64,000 nucleotides of DNA. Origin: Budvicia diplopodorum. Its GTDB lineage: Bacteria; Pseudomonadota; Gammaproteobacteria; Enterobacterales; Enterobacteriaceae. The translations under genes were made by a program, and so were the position numbers. The notes beneath the pieces are model-generated. The model had not been told where the DNA came from. It made no database searches and saw only the letters and a list, made by a program, of their open reading frames with translations. This document shows positions 11,743 through 20,292 of this stretch, one piece after another. The stretch spans positions 45,250 to 109,249 of the forward strand of contig NZ_WOYF01000012.1 in assembly GCF_009800925.1 (NCBI RefSeq). Direction: 5' to 3'. Positions within the stretch are counted from its first letter, which is position 1. Each line of letters opens with the position of its first letter.

Positions 11743-14070
11743 ATGAATAATCCACTCAGCCGCATTATTGCAAATGAATTACAGGTAAGGCCTGAGCAAG
11801 TCTTATCTACCATCAACCTGCTGGATGAAGGCAACACGGTTCCCTTTATTGCCCGCTATCGTAAAGAAGTCACGGGCGGCCTAGATGACACACAGCTCAG
11901 GCAGCTTGAAACCCGATTGGTTTACCTGCGTGAACTGGAGGATCGCCGCCGGACCATTATTAAATCAATCGATGAACAAGGTAAGCTCTCTGCTGAACTG
12001 GCCGCTGCGCTAAATGGCACAATGAGTAAGACCGAGCTAGAAGACCTCTACCTGCCTTATAAACCAAAACGCCGTACTCGTGGCCAAATTGCTATTGAAG
12101 CGGGCCTTGAGCCTTTAGCCGACAGCCTATGGCAGGATCCTCAACAAGATCCTGAAACCACCGCGGCCGCCTACGTCGACAATGATAAGGGCGTGGCTGA
12201 TACTAAAGCAGCGCTGGACGGGGCTCGCTACATTCTAATGGAACGCTTCGCCGAAGATGCTGCACTGTTGGGTAAAATTCGTGATTATCTGTGGAAGAAT
12301 GCCCATCTGGCGGCCAAAGTGATTGAGGGAAAAGAAGAAGAAGGCGCTAAGTTCCGCGACTACTTTGACCATCATGAACTCCTTTCAACTACGCCGTCTC
12401 ACCGGGCTCTAGCCATGTTTCGTGGACGAAATGAAGGCATTCTCAGCCTATCGTTGAATGCCGATCCTCAACATGAAGAGCCGCCCCGCGAGAGCTATTG
12501 TGAACAGATTATTACCGACTATCTGAATCTACGTTTAAACAACGCACCGGCTGATACATGGCGTAAGGCAGTGGTAAACTGGACGTGGCGCATCAAGATC
12601 CTTCTCCATATGGAAACCGAGCTTATGGGTAGCCTGAGAGAAAAATCGGAAGATGAAGCCATTAACGTGTTTGCCCGCAACATGCACGACCTGCTAATGG
12701 CAGCGCCGGCAGGTATGCGAGCAACGATGGGCCTCGATCCGGGCCTGCGTACCGGTGTGAAAGTCGCGGTAGTCGATGCAACCGGCAAGCTGGTCGCCAC
12801 TGAAACTGTCTATCCGCATACCGGTCAGGCGGCAAAAGCGGCAACGGTCGTCGCGGCATTGTGCATTAAACATCAAGTTGAGCTGGTCGCTATTGGTAAC
12901 GGAACGGCTTCCCGGGAGACCGAGCGTTTCTACCTCGAGCTACAGCGTCAGTACCCTGAAGTTAAAGGGCAAAAGGTCATTGTCAGCGAAGCCGGAGCCT
13001 CAGTTTATTCTGCATCGGAACTGGCTGCACTGGAGTTTCCTGACTTAGATGTTTCCATTCGTGGGGCCGTTTCTATTGCCCGCCGCCTGCAAGATCCTCT
13101 GGCTGAATTAGTAAAAATCGAGCCTAAATCTATCGGCGTTGGCCAGTATCAGCACGATGTCAGTCAGTCTCAGTTGGCCCGTCGTCTGGATGCCGTGGTT
13201 GAAGACTGCGTAAATGCGGTGGGTGTCGATCTCAATACCGCTTCAGTACCCTTACTGACCCGAGTCGCTGGCCTAAGCCGTATCATGGCCCAGAATATTG
13301 TCGACTGGCGGGACGCGAACGGCCGGTTTAACAATCGTAACCAGTTACTGGACGTTAGCCGCCTCGGACCAAAAGCCTTTGAGCAATGCGCCGGTTTCTT
13401 GCGGATTAATCAGGGGGATAACCCGCTGGATGCCTCAACGGTTCACCCTGAAACCTATCCGGTCGTAGAGCGCATTCTAGCCGCTACGCAAAAAACCCTG
13501 CGCGATCTGATGGGCAGCGCCGATGCACTGCGCGGATTAAAAGCCACCGATTTTATCGATGCCCGATTTGGCGTTCCGACGGTCAGCGATATTCTTAAAG
13601 AGCTAGAAAAGCCGGGCCACGACCCGCGCCCTGAATTCAAAACCGCGAGCTTCGCTGATGGCGTTGAAACCATGAAAGACCTGAATGTCGGTATGATTCT
13701 GGAAGGTTCAGTGACTAACGTGACTAACTTCGGCGCATTTGTCGATATCGGGGTTCATCAGGATGGCTTAGTTCATATCTCATCGCTGGCTGATAAATTT
13801 ATAGAAGATCCGCACACGGTGGTTAAAGCCGGGGATATCGTGAAGGTCAAAGTGCTTGACGTTGATCTAGCCCGAAAACGCATTGCCTTAACCATGCGTC
13901 TGGATGAGCAACCGGAAGACGGTAATCGTAAACCAACCACCGCACCAGAGCGGGATAAACCTCAACGGTCACCGGCTCAGCATAACGCTAAACCGGCGGC
14001 AGTCCGAGACAAGAATAACAGTGCTATGGGTGACGCCTTGGCCGCTGCGCTAAATAAAATGAAGCGCTAA
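11743..14070 (+). CDS. tex: Tex-family RNA-binding transcription accessory protein
   Basis: Cytoplasmic protein of 775 residues, E. coli YhgF/Tex family. Domains in order: N-terminal helical Tex domain; YqgF/RNase H-like domain beginning at about residue 328 ([12 protein letters not shown]); helix-hairpin-helix repeats near 500-560 ([33 protein letters not shown]); and an S1 RNA-binding domain near 650-720 ([20 protein letters not shown]). A low-complexity basic tail follows. The family affects transcription and toxin expression in some species. The exact function is unclear. Confidence 0.94.
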   Translation: MNNPLSRIIANELQVRPEQVLSTINLLDEGNTVPFIARYRKEVTGGLDDTQLRQLETRLVYLRELEDRRRTIIKSIDEQGKLSAELAAALNGTMSKTELEDLYLPYKPKRRTRGQIAIEAGLEPLADSLWQDPQQDPETTAAAYVDNDKGVADTKAALDGARYILMERFAEDAALLGKIRDYLWKNAHLAAKVIEGKEEEGAKFRDYFDHHELLSTTPSHRALAMFRGRNEGILSLSLNADPQHEEPPRESYCEQIITDYLNLRLNNAPADTWRKAVVNWTWRIKILLHMETELMGSLREKSEDEAINVFARNMHDLLMAAPAGMRATMGLDPGLRTGVKVAVVDATGKLVATETVYPHTGQAAKAATVVAALCIKHQVELVAIGNGTASRETERFYLELQRQYPEVKGQKVIVSEAGASVYSASELAALEFPDLDVSIRGAVSIARRLQDPLAELVKIEPKSIGVGQYQHDVSQSQLARRLDAVVEDCVNAVGVDLNTASVPLLTRVAGLSRIMAQNIVDWRDANGRFNNRNQLLDVSRLGPKAFEQCAGFLRINQGDNPLDASTVHPETYPVVERILAATQKTLRDLMGSADALRGLKATDFIDARFGVPTVSDILKELEKPGHDPRPEFKTASFADGVETMKDLNVGMILEGSVTNVTNFGAFVDIGVHQDGLVHISSLADKFIEDPHTVVKAGDIVKVKVLDVDLARKRIALTMRLDEQPEDGNRKPTTAPERDKPQRSPAQHNAKPAAVRDKNNSAMGDALAAALNKMKR

Positions 14071-14090
14071 CGGCCAGAGAAATAATCACT

Positions 14091-14118
14091 AGCTGCCGGA
14101 ATAATACGGCAGCTTTTG
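14091..14118 (+). terminator. tex terminator
   Basis: An 8-bp GC-rich stem (AGCTGCCG at 14091-14098, complement at 14107-14114) with an 8-base loop is followed by TTTT, 20 bp after the tex stop. Confidence 0.7.
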
Positions 14119-14488
14119 ATTATTTATTCATCTGATTCAAATCGAGAAAAGTGGCTGTTTTATTTAAAGTACCAACGAAAAGGATAGTAAAGCCCACTGA
14201 GTTAAAAATGTAATAGTTGTTGATAAAATAATGTCATTTTTATCATTACCTTCACCCATAGGCTGAAAGCCTATTACTGCTACAGCCCGCCTCCTGACCG
14301 CCAGAACAACGATACAATCGATCCGTGTTGATAAAAATAATATTTAAATTACAAATAGTTGATTATGATTTTAGCGCATTTTGTAGTTAAATACCTTGGT
14401 CGTTACGCGGAATAAGAAACCTATTTAGCCCGAATTAAGAAAACGGAACCGGTAATAATTATTTACGCTTAACTCTTGGCCCGGCGTT

Positions 14489-14507
14489 GTATACGATAAT
14501 CATTATC
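14489..14507. promoter_or_regulatory. Fur box upstream of feoABC
   Basis: The last 13 bases (GATAATCATTATC) match the classical 19-bp Fur consensus exactly, and the whole 19-mer matches at about 15 positions. It lies 163 bp before feoA. Iron-dependent repression of feo by Fur is well established in enterics. Confidence 0.8.
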
Positions 14508-14669
14508 ACTAACATTAAGATTGAAAGCCTATAAGTGGTATAAATAACCGCATTGATGTCAATTTGGTCAGCTTAACGGCGAATAAATAACGTTTACAAT
14601 AAAATACGCTTTTCCTTTTCCAAAAGGCCTGATGCTTTCTTAACCTGAGTTAATAAAAAATAGAACGCT

Positions 14670-14897
14670 ATGATCCAATTACTCCCCCTACACTCATACA
14701 AAATTGTTGGTTTCACGCCAGAGATTAATCCAGCATACCGGCAAAAACTGCTTTCATTGGGTATGCTGCCCGGCTCAATATTTCGCGTCATACGCGTTGC
14801 ACCGCTTGGGGATCCCATACAAATAGAGACCCCGCGCATCTGTCTGGTACTCAGAAAAAAAGATTTGGATTTTATTAAGCTCAGCCTGATTGACTAA
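14670..14897 (+). CDS. feoA: Ferrous iron transport protein A
   Basis: Small SH3-like cytoplasmic protein of 75 residues that supports FeoB. The signature [17 protein letters not shown] and the [12 protein letters not shown] stretch are conserved. It is the first gene of feoABC, 60 bp ahead of feoB. The upstream Fur box indicates iron repression. The ribosome binding site is weak (only AACG-type purines before the ATG). Confidence 0.94.
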   Translation: MIQLLPLHSYKIVGFTPEINPAYRQKLLSLGMLPGSIFRVIRVAPLGDPIQIETPRICLVLRKKDLDFIKLSLID

Positions 14898-14957
14898 CTA
14901 TTTACTGGCTTAATAAACACAAAAACGGTTCCTTATTCATTGCTATCTGGCTCATAA

Positions 14958-17276
14958 ATGAAACAACTTACGATCGGACTAATCGGTAACCCGAACTCAG
15001 GAAAAACAACGCTATTCAATCAGTTGACCGGCTCCCGCCAGCGCGTAGGAAACTGGGCTGGCGTTACCGTCGAACGCAAGGAAGGCCATTTCAAAACGGA
15101 TGAAAATCAAATTACCTTGGTTGACCTGCCGGGTACCTATTCTCTAACCACCATATCGGAACACACGTCAATTGATGAGCAAATCGCCTGCCACTACATT
15201 TTGAGCGGTGAAGCCGATTTACTACTAAACGTAGTCGACTCATCTAACCTTGAACGTAGCCTATATCTAACGCTTCAGATACTTGAATTGGGTATTCCAT
15301 GCGTTGTTGTGCTTAACATGTTGGATATCGCCGACGATCAGAATATAGAAATCGATATTGATACCTTATCGGCCAGACTGGGCTGCCCGGTGATTCCAAT
15401 GGTATCAACTCGTGGACGGGGTCTTCCTGCGTTAAAGTCAGCCATTGACCATTGGCAACCCAATAAACACCCGTCGTTAACTACCTATCCCGACTTGGTC
15501 GAAGAACAGGCGGCCCGACTGGCAAGCCGGATGCCATCCGACTTACCCGCTCAGCAAAGCCGCTGGTTAGCGTTGCAAATGCTGGAAGGCGATATTTATA
15601 GCCGCTCCCGCTCAGGGCAAGCGCAGTCATTATTATCTGATGCCCGTCAGATACTACAAGATCGCTACAGCGAAGATCCGGGGCTAATCATTGCCGATAC
15701 TCGCTATCAAGCCATCGCCGGTATCTGTGATGTCGTGCATAACCGTAACAACGCACAGCCGAGTAGGCTGACAGAAGCGCTCGATAAGGTAGTCATTAAC
15801 CGCTGGCTGGGTTTACCCATCTTCCTGTTCGTGATGTACCTCATGTTTGTGTTGGCCATTAACATTGGCGGCGCACTACAACCGCTGTTTGATCAAGGCT
15901 CAGCCGCCATTTTCATTTCGGGAATCCAATGGGTCGGACAGCATTTTAACTTCCCGGAATGGTTAACCATATTTCTGGCTCAAGGCATTGGCGGCGGTAT
16001 TAATACCGTTTTGCCGCTGGTTCCGCAAATCGGGCTGATGTACCTGTTCTTAGCGTTTCTGGAAGACTCCGGATACATGGCCAGAGCCGCTTTCGTTATG
16101 GATAAGCTGATGTATGCCTTAGGCCTGCCGGGCAAATCATTCGTTCCGCTCATCGTAGGCTTTGGCTGTAACGTCCCTTCAATTATGGGCACCCGCACGC
16201 TGGACGCCCCTCGTGAACGCTTAATGACCATCATGATGGCTCCGTTTATGTCTTGCGGAGCTAGGTTGGCCATCTTTGCGGTATTCTCTGCGGCCTTCTT
16301 CGGCAAAGACGGTGCGCTGGTAGTATTCTCGCTTTACTTACTGGGTATCGTGGTCGCTATTCTTACCGGACTGATGCTGAAATACACCATCATGCGCGGT
16401 GAAGCTTCACCGTTCATCATGGAGCTACCGGTATATCACATACCTCATGCCAAGAGCCTATTACTGCAAACCTGGCAGCGGCTGAAAGGGTTTGTTCTTC
16501 GCGCCGGTACGGTGATCATTATTGCCAGCGTTGTGATTGGCGGGCTAAACAGTTTTTCATTTTCCGGCAAACCCGTTACCAGTATCAACCAATCGGCACT
16601 AGCTTCAACCAGTAAGGTATTAACCCCGCTGCTTCATCCAATGGGAGTAACGCAGGATAACTGGCAGGCTACGGTCGGATTAATTACCGGAGCAATGGCA
16701 AAAGAAGTGGTGGTCGGTACCTTAAATACCTTGTATACCGCAGAGCAAATTACCAATGAACCTTTCGACTACCAAAATTTTAATCTGTTAACAGAATTAC
16801 AGGGCGCCGTCGCTGAAACCTGGAACAGCCTGAAAGAGACATTCACCCTGAGCGCACTGAGCAACCCAATTGAAGCCAGCAAAGGCGACGGCGAAATGAA
16901 TAGTAGCTCGATGGGCGTCATGAGCAGCAAATTTGGCAGTAGTTCCGCGGCCTACAGCTACCTGATATTTGTTCTACTCTACGTTCCTTGCGTATCAGTG
17001 ATGGGTGCGATTGCCAGAGAAAGCAGCAAAGGCTGGATGACGTTCTCAATCTTCTGGGGGTTAGATATTGCCTATAGTCTGGCGACGGTATTCTATCAAT
17101 TAGCCAACTTTAGTGCTCATGCGCAGCAAAGCACCGTAACGATCGCGGCGGTAGCAATATTTAACGCGTTATTAATCTATGGGTTATACCATATGCGCGA
17201 TCGGGTAATGACCCGGATGCCAACCTCTAACCCTGAAGATTGCTGCAAAAATAGTAAAACAGGACCCTGTCATTAA
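14958..17276 (+). CDS. feoB: Ferrous iron transporter FeoB
   Basis: Inner-membrane Fe(II) transporter of 772 residues with an N-terminal G domain. G1 is GNPNSGKTT (residues 10-18), G3 is DLPG (56-59), and G4 is NMLD (120-123). A helical GDI-like region follows, then the polytopic part from about residue 280, with the two Gate motifs including GFGCNVPSIMG and APFMSCGARLAIF. The C-terminus has a CC-x9-C cysteine cluster. The stop codon abuts the feoC start. Confidence 0.97.
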   Translation: MKQLTIGLIGNPNSGKTTLFNQLTGSRQRVGNWAGVTVERKEGHFKTDENQITLVDLPGTYSLTTISEHTSIDEQIACHYILSGEADLLLNVVDSSNLERSLYLTLQILELGIPCVVVLNMLDIADDQNIEIDIDTLSARLGCPVIPMVSTRGRGLPALKSAIDHWQPNKHPSLTTYPDLVEEQAARLASRMPSDLPAQQSRWLALQMLEGDIYSRSRSGQAQSLLSDARQILQDRYSEDPGLIIADTRYQAIAGICDVVHNRNNAQPSRLTEALDKVVINRWLGLPIFLFVMYLMFVLAINIGGALQPLFDQGSAAIFISGIQWVGQHFNFPEWLTIFLAQGIGGGINTVLPLVPQIGLMYLFLAFLEDSGYMARAAFVMDKLMYALGLPGKSFVPLIVGFGCNVPSIMGTRTLDAPRERLMTIMMAPFMSCGARLAIFAVFSAAFFGKDGALVVFSLYLLGIVVAILTGLMLKYTIMRGEASPFIMELPVYHIPHAKSLLLQTWQRLKGFVLRAGTVIIIASVVIGGLNSFSFSGKPVTSINQSALASTSKVLTPLLHPMGVTQDNWQATVGLITGAMAKEVVVGTLNTLYTAEQITNEPFDYQNFNLLTELQGAVAETWNSLKETFTLSALSNPIEASKGDGEMNSSSMGVMSSKFGSSSAAYSYLIFVLLYVPCVSVMGAIARESSKGWMTFSIFWGLDIAYSLATVFYQLANFSAHAQQSTVTIAAVAIFNALLIYGLYHMRDRVMTRMPTSNPEDCCKNSKTGPCH

Positions 17277-17519
17277 ATGGTGAGCCTAATTGACGTTCGC
17301 GATGCCGTAGCGCTAAACGGCATCGCAGAACTACAGCAACTCAGCCGGCAGCTTAAAGTACATCCCCAGATGCTTCAGGCTATGTTGCAACAGCTAGAGT
17401 CGATGGGAAAGATTGAACGAATCGAACCTGATGACGCTTGCCTGACCGGGCAGTGTAAAAGCTGCCCCGACGGCGAGAAATGCCTCAGCGAATCCTATCG
17501 GATAAAAACGTCGGCTTAA
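17277..17519 (+). CDS. feoC: FeoC, [Fe-S]-binding regulator of FeoB
   Basis: Protein of 80 residues with an N-terminal winged helix and a cysteine cluster at C55, C60, C63 and C69 (CxxxxCxxC-x5-C), which in the family binds an Fe-S cluster. In Salmonella, FeoC protects FeoB from proteolysis. Its ATG directly follows the feoB stop, so translation is probably coupled. Immediately downstream the DNA becomes a decayed bioH on the other strand. Confidence 0.93.
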   Translation: MVSLIDVRDAVALNGIAELQQLSRQLKVHPQMLQAMLQQLESMGKIERIEPDDACLTGQCKSCPDGEKCLSESYRIKTSA

Positions 17520-17520
17520 T

Positions 17521-17629
17521 CCGTCTGGTGAAGGCGAAAATGCGGAGCAAGTCTCTCAATAATGTAATGCCCGATACCAGAATTCACTCCCCTTTTGAGC
17601 AACAACACAAGATCGGCACTCCCTTCGCC
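17521..17629 (-). pseudogene. bioH: Remnant of bioH (N-terminal fragment)
   Basis: The minus strand reads GEGSADLVLLLKRGVNSGIG and then HYIIERLAPHFRLHQTD before a stop. This matches the start of pimeloyl-ACP methyl ester esterase BioH as I recall it (GEG..DLVLLHGWGLN...W..I..RLAPHFRLHLVD). The oxyanion-hole HGWG has become LKRG. The usual Met is out of frame, a stop precedes the fragment, and everything after residue 50 or so, including the catalytic Ser, Asp and His, is gone at the feoC junction. The position between feoC and gntX, divergent from gntX, is where E. coli keeps bioH. Confidence 0.75.
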
Positions 17630-17680
17630 AATTGTTCGTCAGTAACGTGGGCCATAGGCTATGGTCCTAACTCTGAATGC

Positions 17681-17706
17681 TACTTCTGAATGATACTTCT
17701 GAATGA
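17681..17706 (+). repeat. Tandem 13-bp duplication in the gntX leader
   Basis: TACTTCTGAATGA occurs twice in direct succession (17681-17693 and 17694-17706). A partial third copy (CTCTGAATG) lies just before, next to the bioH remnant and 19 bp ahead of gntX. Confidence 0.85.
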
Positions 17707-17724
17707 ATAGGAAAGCAGATAACT

Positions 17725-18423
17725 ATGCCGATCGTTGATAGCCTATGCTGGTTCTGCCTGCAGCCACTTGCCATACCACAGCAAAGCATCTGTAGCGTTT
17801 GTTTACGACACTTGCCGCCGCTCCCGGTCTGCTGCCCGCGATGCGGCCTTCCGGCTCCGGAAAATAGCGAACTTTGCAACCAATGCAAACATCATCCGCC
17901 ACGGTGGCAGCGGCTAATTGCCGTTAGCGATTACCTTGGTCCGGTAAAATATTTGATTACCCGGCTTAAATTCTACGGTGAAGATAAATATGCCCCCTTG
18001 CTGTCTCGCTTACTACTACTCGCCTGGCTCAATGCCCGCAGAACGCAGCTGCTGTCTAAACCGGATATAATCATTACCGTGCCCTTGCACCACACAAGGC
18101 GCTGGCGCAGGGGCTTTAACCAGACTGAACCTATCGGCCGCAGGCTGGCTAAGTGGATTGGTTGTCCATTTAATCCTACGCTAGTCGTTCGCCACCGGTC
18201 AACGCCGCCTCAGCAAAGCCTGAGTGCCTACGATCGGCAATACAATTTACAGCACGCGTTTAGCTGCAATCAGCGTCTCGACGGGCTGCATATTGCATTA
18301 CTCGACGATATCGTCACCACGGGAAATACCGTGGCTGAAATAAGCAATCTGCTATTAAAAAATGGAGCTGCTTCGGTTCAGATATGGTGTTTATGCCGCA
18401 CCTTGAAGAATGACCAACAATAG
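17725..18423 (+). CDS. gntX: ComF-family phosphoribosyltransferase-like protein GntX
   Basis: Protein of 232 residues. The N-terminus has zinc-finger-like cysteines (CWFC, CSVC, CCPRCGLP, CNQC), typical of the ComF family. The C-terminal half is a type I PRTase fold with RRWRRGFNQTEPIGRRLA and the PRPP-loop-like LLDDIVTTGNTVAE. E. coli GntX was linked to high-affinity gluconate uptake and to DNA utilisation. The biochemical role is not established. It sits immediately upstream of nfuA, as in E. coli. Confidence 0.9.
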   Translation: MPIVDSLCWFCLQPLAIPQQSICSVCLRHLPPLPVCCPRCGLPAPENSELCNQCKHHPPRWQRLIAVSDYLGPVKYLITRLKFYGEDKYAPLLSRLLLLAWLNARRTQLLSKPDIIITVPLHHTRRWRRGFNQTEPIGRRLAKWIGCPFNPTLVVRHRSTPPQQSLSAYDRQYNLQHAFSCNQRLDGLHIALLDDIVTTGNTVAEISNLLLKNGAASVQIWCLCRTLKNDQQ

Positions 18424-18465
18424 GCGTATTATACCCTACAAGAAAGGTCAACTACTGAGCATGTC

Positions 18466-19044
18466 ATGATTAAAATTACCGATTCAGCCCAATCTCACTT
18501 TAAAAAACTACTGGCTAATCAGGAAGAAGGCACCCAGATTCGTGTTTTCGTGATTAATCCAGGCACGCCGACAGCCGAGTGTGGGGTATCTTACTGCCCA
18601 CCCGATGCCGTTGAAGCAAGCGATACCGAACTAAAATTTGAACAACTTTCGGCTTTTATTGATGAAATTAGCGCACCTTATCTTGAAGATGCCGAAATTG
18701 ACTTTGTTACCGATCAGCTTGGCGCTCAGCTAACGCTAAAAGCGCCCAATGCAAAAATGCGCAAAGTTGATGATGATGCTCCGCTAATCGAGCGTGTCGA
18801 ATACGTTCTGCAGTCGCAAATTAACCCTCAGTTGGCTGGTCACGGTGGCCGGGTTTCTCTGATGGAAATCACTGATGAAGGTTATGCAATTTTACAGTTT
18901 GGCGGTGGTTGTAATGGCTGCTCGATGGTCGATTACACGCTGAAAGAAGGCATTGAGAAAGAGCTGTTACAGAAGTTCCCTGAGCTAAAAGGCGTTAGAG
19001 ATCTGACTGAACACCAGAGCGGTGAACACTCTTACTACAAATAA
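18466..19044 (+). CDS. nfuA: Fe-S biogenesis protein NfuA
   Basis: Fe-S cluster carrier of 192 residues. The N-terminus is a degenerate A-type carrier domain ([11 protein letters not shown]...[10 protein letters not shown]). The C-terminal Nfu domain carries [11 protein letters not shown], whose CxxC binds a [4Fe-4S] cluster at the dimer interface. It is very close to the E. coli protein along its length. It lies 42 bp after gntX and ends at a terminator. Confidence 0.97.
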   Translation: MIKITDSAQSHFKKLLANQEEGTQIRVFVINPGTPTAECGVSYCPPDAVEASDTELKFEQLSAFIDEISAPYLEDAEIDFVTDQLGAQLTLKAPNAKMRKVDDDAPLIERVEYVLQSQINPQLAGHGGRVSLMEITDEGYAILQFGGGCNGCSMVDYTLKEGIEKELLQKFPELKGVRDLTEHQSGEHSYYK

Positions 19045-19072
19045 TCGTTTAACGGCGTACGGCTGAATAAAA

Positions 19073-19094
19073 GGGACCGCATGGTCCCCTTTTT
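19073..19094 (+). terminator. nfuA terminator
   Basis: GGGACC and GGTCCC form a stem with a GCAT loop, followed after one extra C by TTTTT. Confidence 0.8.
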
Positions 19095-19310
19095 CATTCC
19101 GGTGGCTGAAGAATTCGCTCGTTAACATAAGTAACCGTCCTGCGGCTTAATCTTCCATTACAGCACACAGTATTGGTTACTACTTTAGCTATCCAGCCCA
19201 AAACGTCCGCACCAAAACTATATTATCTCACTGATTCTAATTATTATTTAATCATGACATTGCACGTTCAGGCGTTAGAACTGCAATTTTAGCCGGTTCC
19301 AAGCTGGCTG

Positions 19311-19335
19311 AAGATGTTTCAGGCTGGAACATCTT
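19311..19335. repeat. Imperfect 25-bp palindrome
   Basis: AAGATGTT at 19311-19318 is mirrored by AACATCTT at 19328-19335. The 9 bases between continue the symmetry except at one mirrored base pair and the centre. It lies 125 bp before the MepH-like gene and could be an operator or an RNA hairpin. Confidence 0.6.
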
Positions 19336-19460
19336 GTCATGCTTCTTACGACTTGATTTACAATTTATTGGTGTTCAAACCATCTGAGTTGAATAGACTG
19401 ATTCAAACTTATTTCTGCTTCTAATTTAAAACACATAAAAGATAATTAAATCAAATTATT

Positions 19461-20231
19461 ATGATAAATTACCTACAGAGAAATTTTTTCAACACCTTCA
19501 ACTTCCCGTGGCCAGCTACGGTGTGCGTTATGATGCTGTTCTTTTCTTTTCATGCGCACGCCACTAACTCTCATAAAACGGCAAAAAAACCGCCGGTAGT
19601 GACTCATTCGGTAGCCAAAACCGCGACTAAGCGTAAACGGACGTCACAAAAGTCGGCCAGCAACGCGCATTCACACAGCGCTCGGCAGTCTCATACCGGT
19701 GAAGAGGCGTATGAAATACCAGAGGGTAGCAATCCGTTCGCTCAAAATAATAGCCAAAGCCTGCAAATATCTGACGGGATGCACCCGAAGATGACCGTCG
19801 TTCAAAGCACTAAAATCACGACGGCAAAGCGTCAGGTTATTGCTAAGTTAATGAAACAGCTAGGTAAACCGTATCGCTACGGCGGTTCATCACCGCTCAC
19901 TGGATTTGATTGCAGTGGGCTGGTCAAATACGCTTACAATGACCAGCTTAAAACCACGTTACCGCGCACCGCCGACAATATGTTTTCCATGTCACAAGAA
20001 CAGGCGCTAAAAGTGAAAAAGGAAGAGTTACATAGCGGTGACTTAGTTTTCTTCCGCACTAACCGCAGCCGTACGCATGCCGGCCACGTTGGCGTTTATC
20101 TGGGCGACGGCGAGTTCATTCAGGCCCCCCGCACTGGTGAAGAGATACAAATCAGCCGGTTAGATGATAACTACTGGCAAGAACACTACATTGGTGCCCG
20201 ACGGGTATTATTACCTTCCGCGGTGAGATAA
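19461..20231 (+). CDS. NlpC/P60 (C40) murein endopeptidase, MepH-like
   Basis: Exported peptidoglycan hydrolase of 256 residues. A hydrophobic N-terminal segment (about residues 15-33) ends in HAHA, a plausible signal-peptide cleavage site. A Lys/Ser/Thr/His-rich linker extends to about residue 75. The C-terminal NlpC/P60 domain has the catalytic Cys in GFDCSGLV and His in HAGHVGVYLG. QLGKPYRYGGSSP and the QAPRTGEEIQISRL stretch resemble E. coli MepH most, so cleavage of D-Ala-mDAP cross-links is likely. No clear ribosome binding site precedes the ATG. Spr/MepS-like function is an alternative. Confidence 0.88.
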   Translation: MINYLQRNFFNTFNFPWPATVCVMMLFFSFHAHATNSHKTAKKPPVVTHSVAKTATKRKRTSQKSASNAHSHSARQSHTGEEAYEIPEGSNPFAQNNSQSLQISDGMHPKMTVVQSTKITTAKRQVIAKLMKQLGKPYRYGGSSPLTGFDCSGLVKYAYNDQLKTTLPRTADNMFSMSQEQALKVKKEELHSGDLVFFRTNRSRTHAGHVGVYLGDGEFIQAPRTGEEIQISRLDDNYWQEHYIGARRVLLPSAVR

Positions 20232-20240
20232 CGTTTAATA

Positions 20241-20278
20241 AAAAATGCCGGTCAAAGCAATCTGACCGGCATTTTTTA
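20241..20278. terminator. Bidirectional terminator between MepH-like gene and glpD
   Basis: A 14-bp perfect stem (20241-20254 and 20263-20276) with an 8-base loop is A-rich on the left and T-rich on the right, between two converging genes. Confidence 0.9.
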
Positions 20279-20292
20279 TATCAACGCTATCT

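Larger units (their letters stand above)
14071..14669. other. tex-feoA intergenic region
   Basis: A 599-bp AT-rich spacer without a credible gene. It holds the tex terminator (14091-14118), a 7-bp hairpin with a GAA loop (14258-14274), a near-repeated TGTTGATAAAA(A)TAAT sequence at 14218-14232 and 14326-14341, and the feo Fur box at 14489-14507. The repeats contain TTGAT half sites that resemble FNR half boxes, but the second halves are poor. Confidence 0.6.
19045..19460. other. nfuA to MepH-like gene intergenic region
   Basis: A 416-bp spacer with no gene. It contains the nfuA terminator (19073-19094) and an imperfect 25-bp palindrome (19311-19335). The final 100 bases are AT-rich and presumably hold the promoter of the endopeptidase gene. 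Confidence 0.6.

Noticed and set aside
14553..14563. TTGATGTCAA as an FNR box before feoA
   Set aside because: The half sites are separated by 2 rather than 4 bases, so the geometry is wrong.
17480..17689. 69-codon plus-strand frame after feoC
   Set aside because: It lies over the feoC end and on the opposite strand of the bioH remnant. The minus-strand reading explains the sequence better.
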